DNA of 64,000 nt from Flectobacillus sp. BAB-3569. GTDB lineage: Bacteria; Bacteroidota; Bacteroidia; Cytophagales; Spirosomataceae. The translations under genes were made by a program, and so were the position numbers. The notes under the pieces were generated by a model. The model saw only the letters and a list, made by a program, of their open reading frames with translations, searched no databases and was not told the origin of the DNA. Of this stretch, positions 63,879 to 64,000 are shown piece after piece. Numbering within the stretch: the first letter of the stretch is position 1; the number at the start of each line of letters is the position of its first letter. The DNA lies in the NCBI RefSeq assembly GCF_002270355.1, contig NZ_NJFZ01000012.1, forward strand, positions 124,001 through 188,000, read 5' to 3'.

Positions 63879-64000
63879 GTGAAAAAAATCTTATTTATTT
63901 TATTAGTTTCAACCTCTCTGTTTGCTCAGAAAAAACCACTCGATTATGTCAATCCCTTGATTGGGTCGGCTCCTAGTACCACGCCGAGTGCCCAAAAACA
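63879..64000 (+). CDS. Start of a probable GH92 alpha-mannosidase (runs off the edge)
   Basis: A GTG start at 63879 gives a signal peptide (KKILFILLVSTSLFAQ) and then KKPLDYVNPLIGSAPSTTPS. The YVNPLIGTAPSTT-like opening is typical of one GH92 group (exo-alpha-mannosidases). Only about 40 residues are visible, so the family call rests on this motif. It lies 65 bases after GH89, so glycan-trimming enzymes are grouped here. Confidence 0.6.
   Translation, partial: MKKILFILLVSTSLFAQKKPLDYVNPLIGSAPSTTPSAQK

Overview
The window reads as a chromosome segment of a Bacteroidota bacterium. SusC/SusD pairs dominate it, FecR carries the DUF4974-type C-terminus, promoters fit TTG-N17-23-TAnnTTTG, Shine-Dalgarno sites are weak, and base composition is AT-rich. 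The mix of FAS1 lipoproteins, DUF5690, DUF5009 and several Gfo/Idh/MocA proteins is most like Cytophagales (Spirosomataceae and relatives), but genus cannot be fixed from this sequence. No rRNA, tRNA, CRISPR array or phage module was seen.

Region 1 (1-12.7 kb) is a phosphonate-use locus. A PhoB-like response regulator lies beside it. Leftward genes encode a DUF5690 membrane protein, a SusC/SusD pair, a PhnZ-type HD oxygenase and an exported alkaline-phosphatase-superfamily enzyme. Divergent rightward genes encode a PhnX-like HAD hydrolase and a TIGR03364-type FAD oxidoreductase. Together they can be read as surface capture, outer- and inner-membrane import, and two ways of breaking an aminophosphonate C-P bond. 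The substrate is an inference.

Region 2 (12.7-26.5 kb) holds single genes: thiD, a Crp/Fnr regulator, a chloramphenicol-acetyltransferase-like gene, a FucP transporter with a RhaM-type mutarotase, a TerC protein, a TonB receptor followed by a frameshifted beta-helix lipoprotein, a lipoprotein and an SRPBCC protein.

Region 3 (26.7-42.2 kb) is one leftward block of seven genes, FAS1-SusC-SusD-FAS1-FAS1-SusC-SusD, with no obvious enzyme. It is the least explained system here.

Region 4 (43.1-52.1 kb) has a frameshifted secreted six-hairpin glycosidase-like gene, a TetR/MFS efflux pair, and three exported Gfo/Idh/MocA oxidoreductases. The first of these has its 3' end duplicated in tandem.

Region 5 (52.4-64 kb) is a polysaccharide utilisation locus: ECF sigma, FecR anti-sigma, STN-containing SusC, SusD, a DUF5009/HGSNAT-like membrane protein, a GH89 alpha-N-acetylglucosaminidase, and the start of a probable GH92 mannosidase.

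Intergenic DNA is rich in small repeats: a ~175 bp MITE-like family (seven copies, four in an array at 59.2-59.9 kb), a ~413 bp inverted-repeat element carrying a terminator hairpin, REP-like hairpins headed by GCTGACGC, 140-150 bp elements bracketing the FAD oxidoreductase gene, and short AGACGCAA/TTGCGTCT palindromes. Three genes are broken by what looks like loss of one A or T, so read error must be excluded before they are called pseudogenes.
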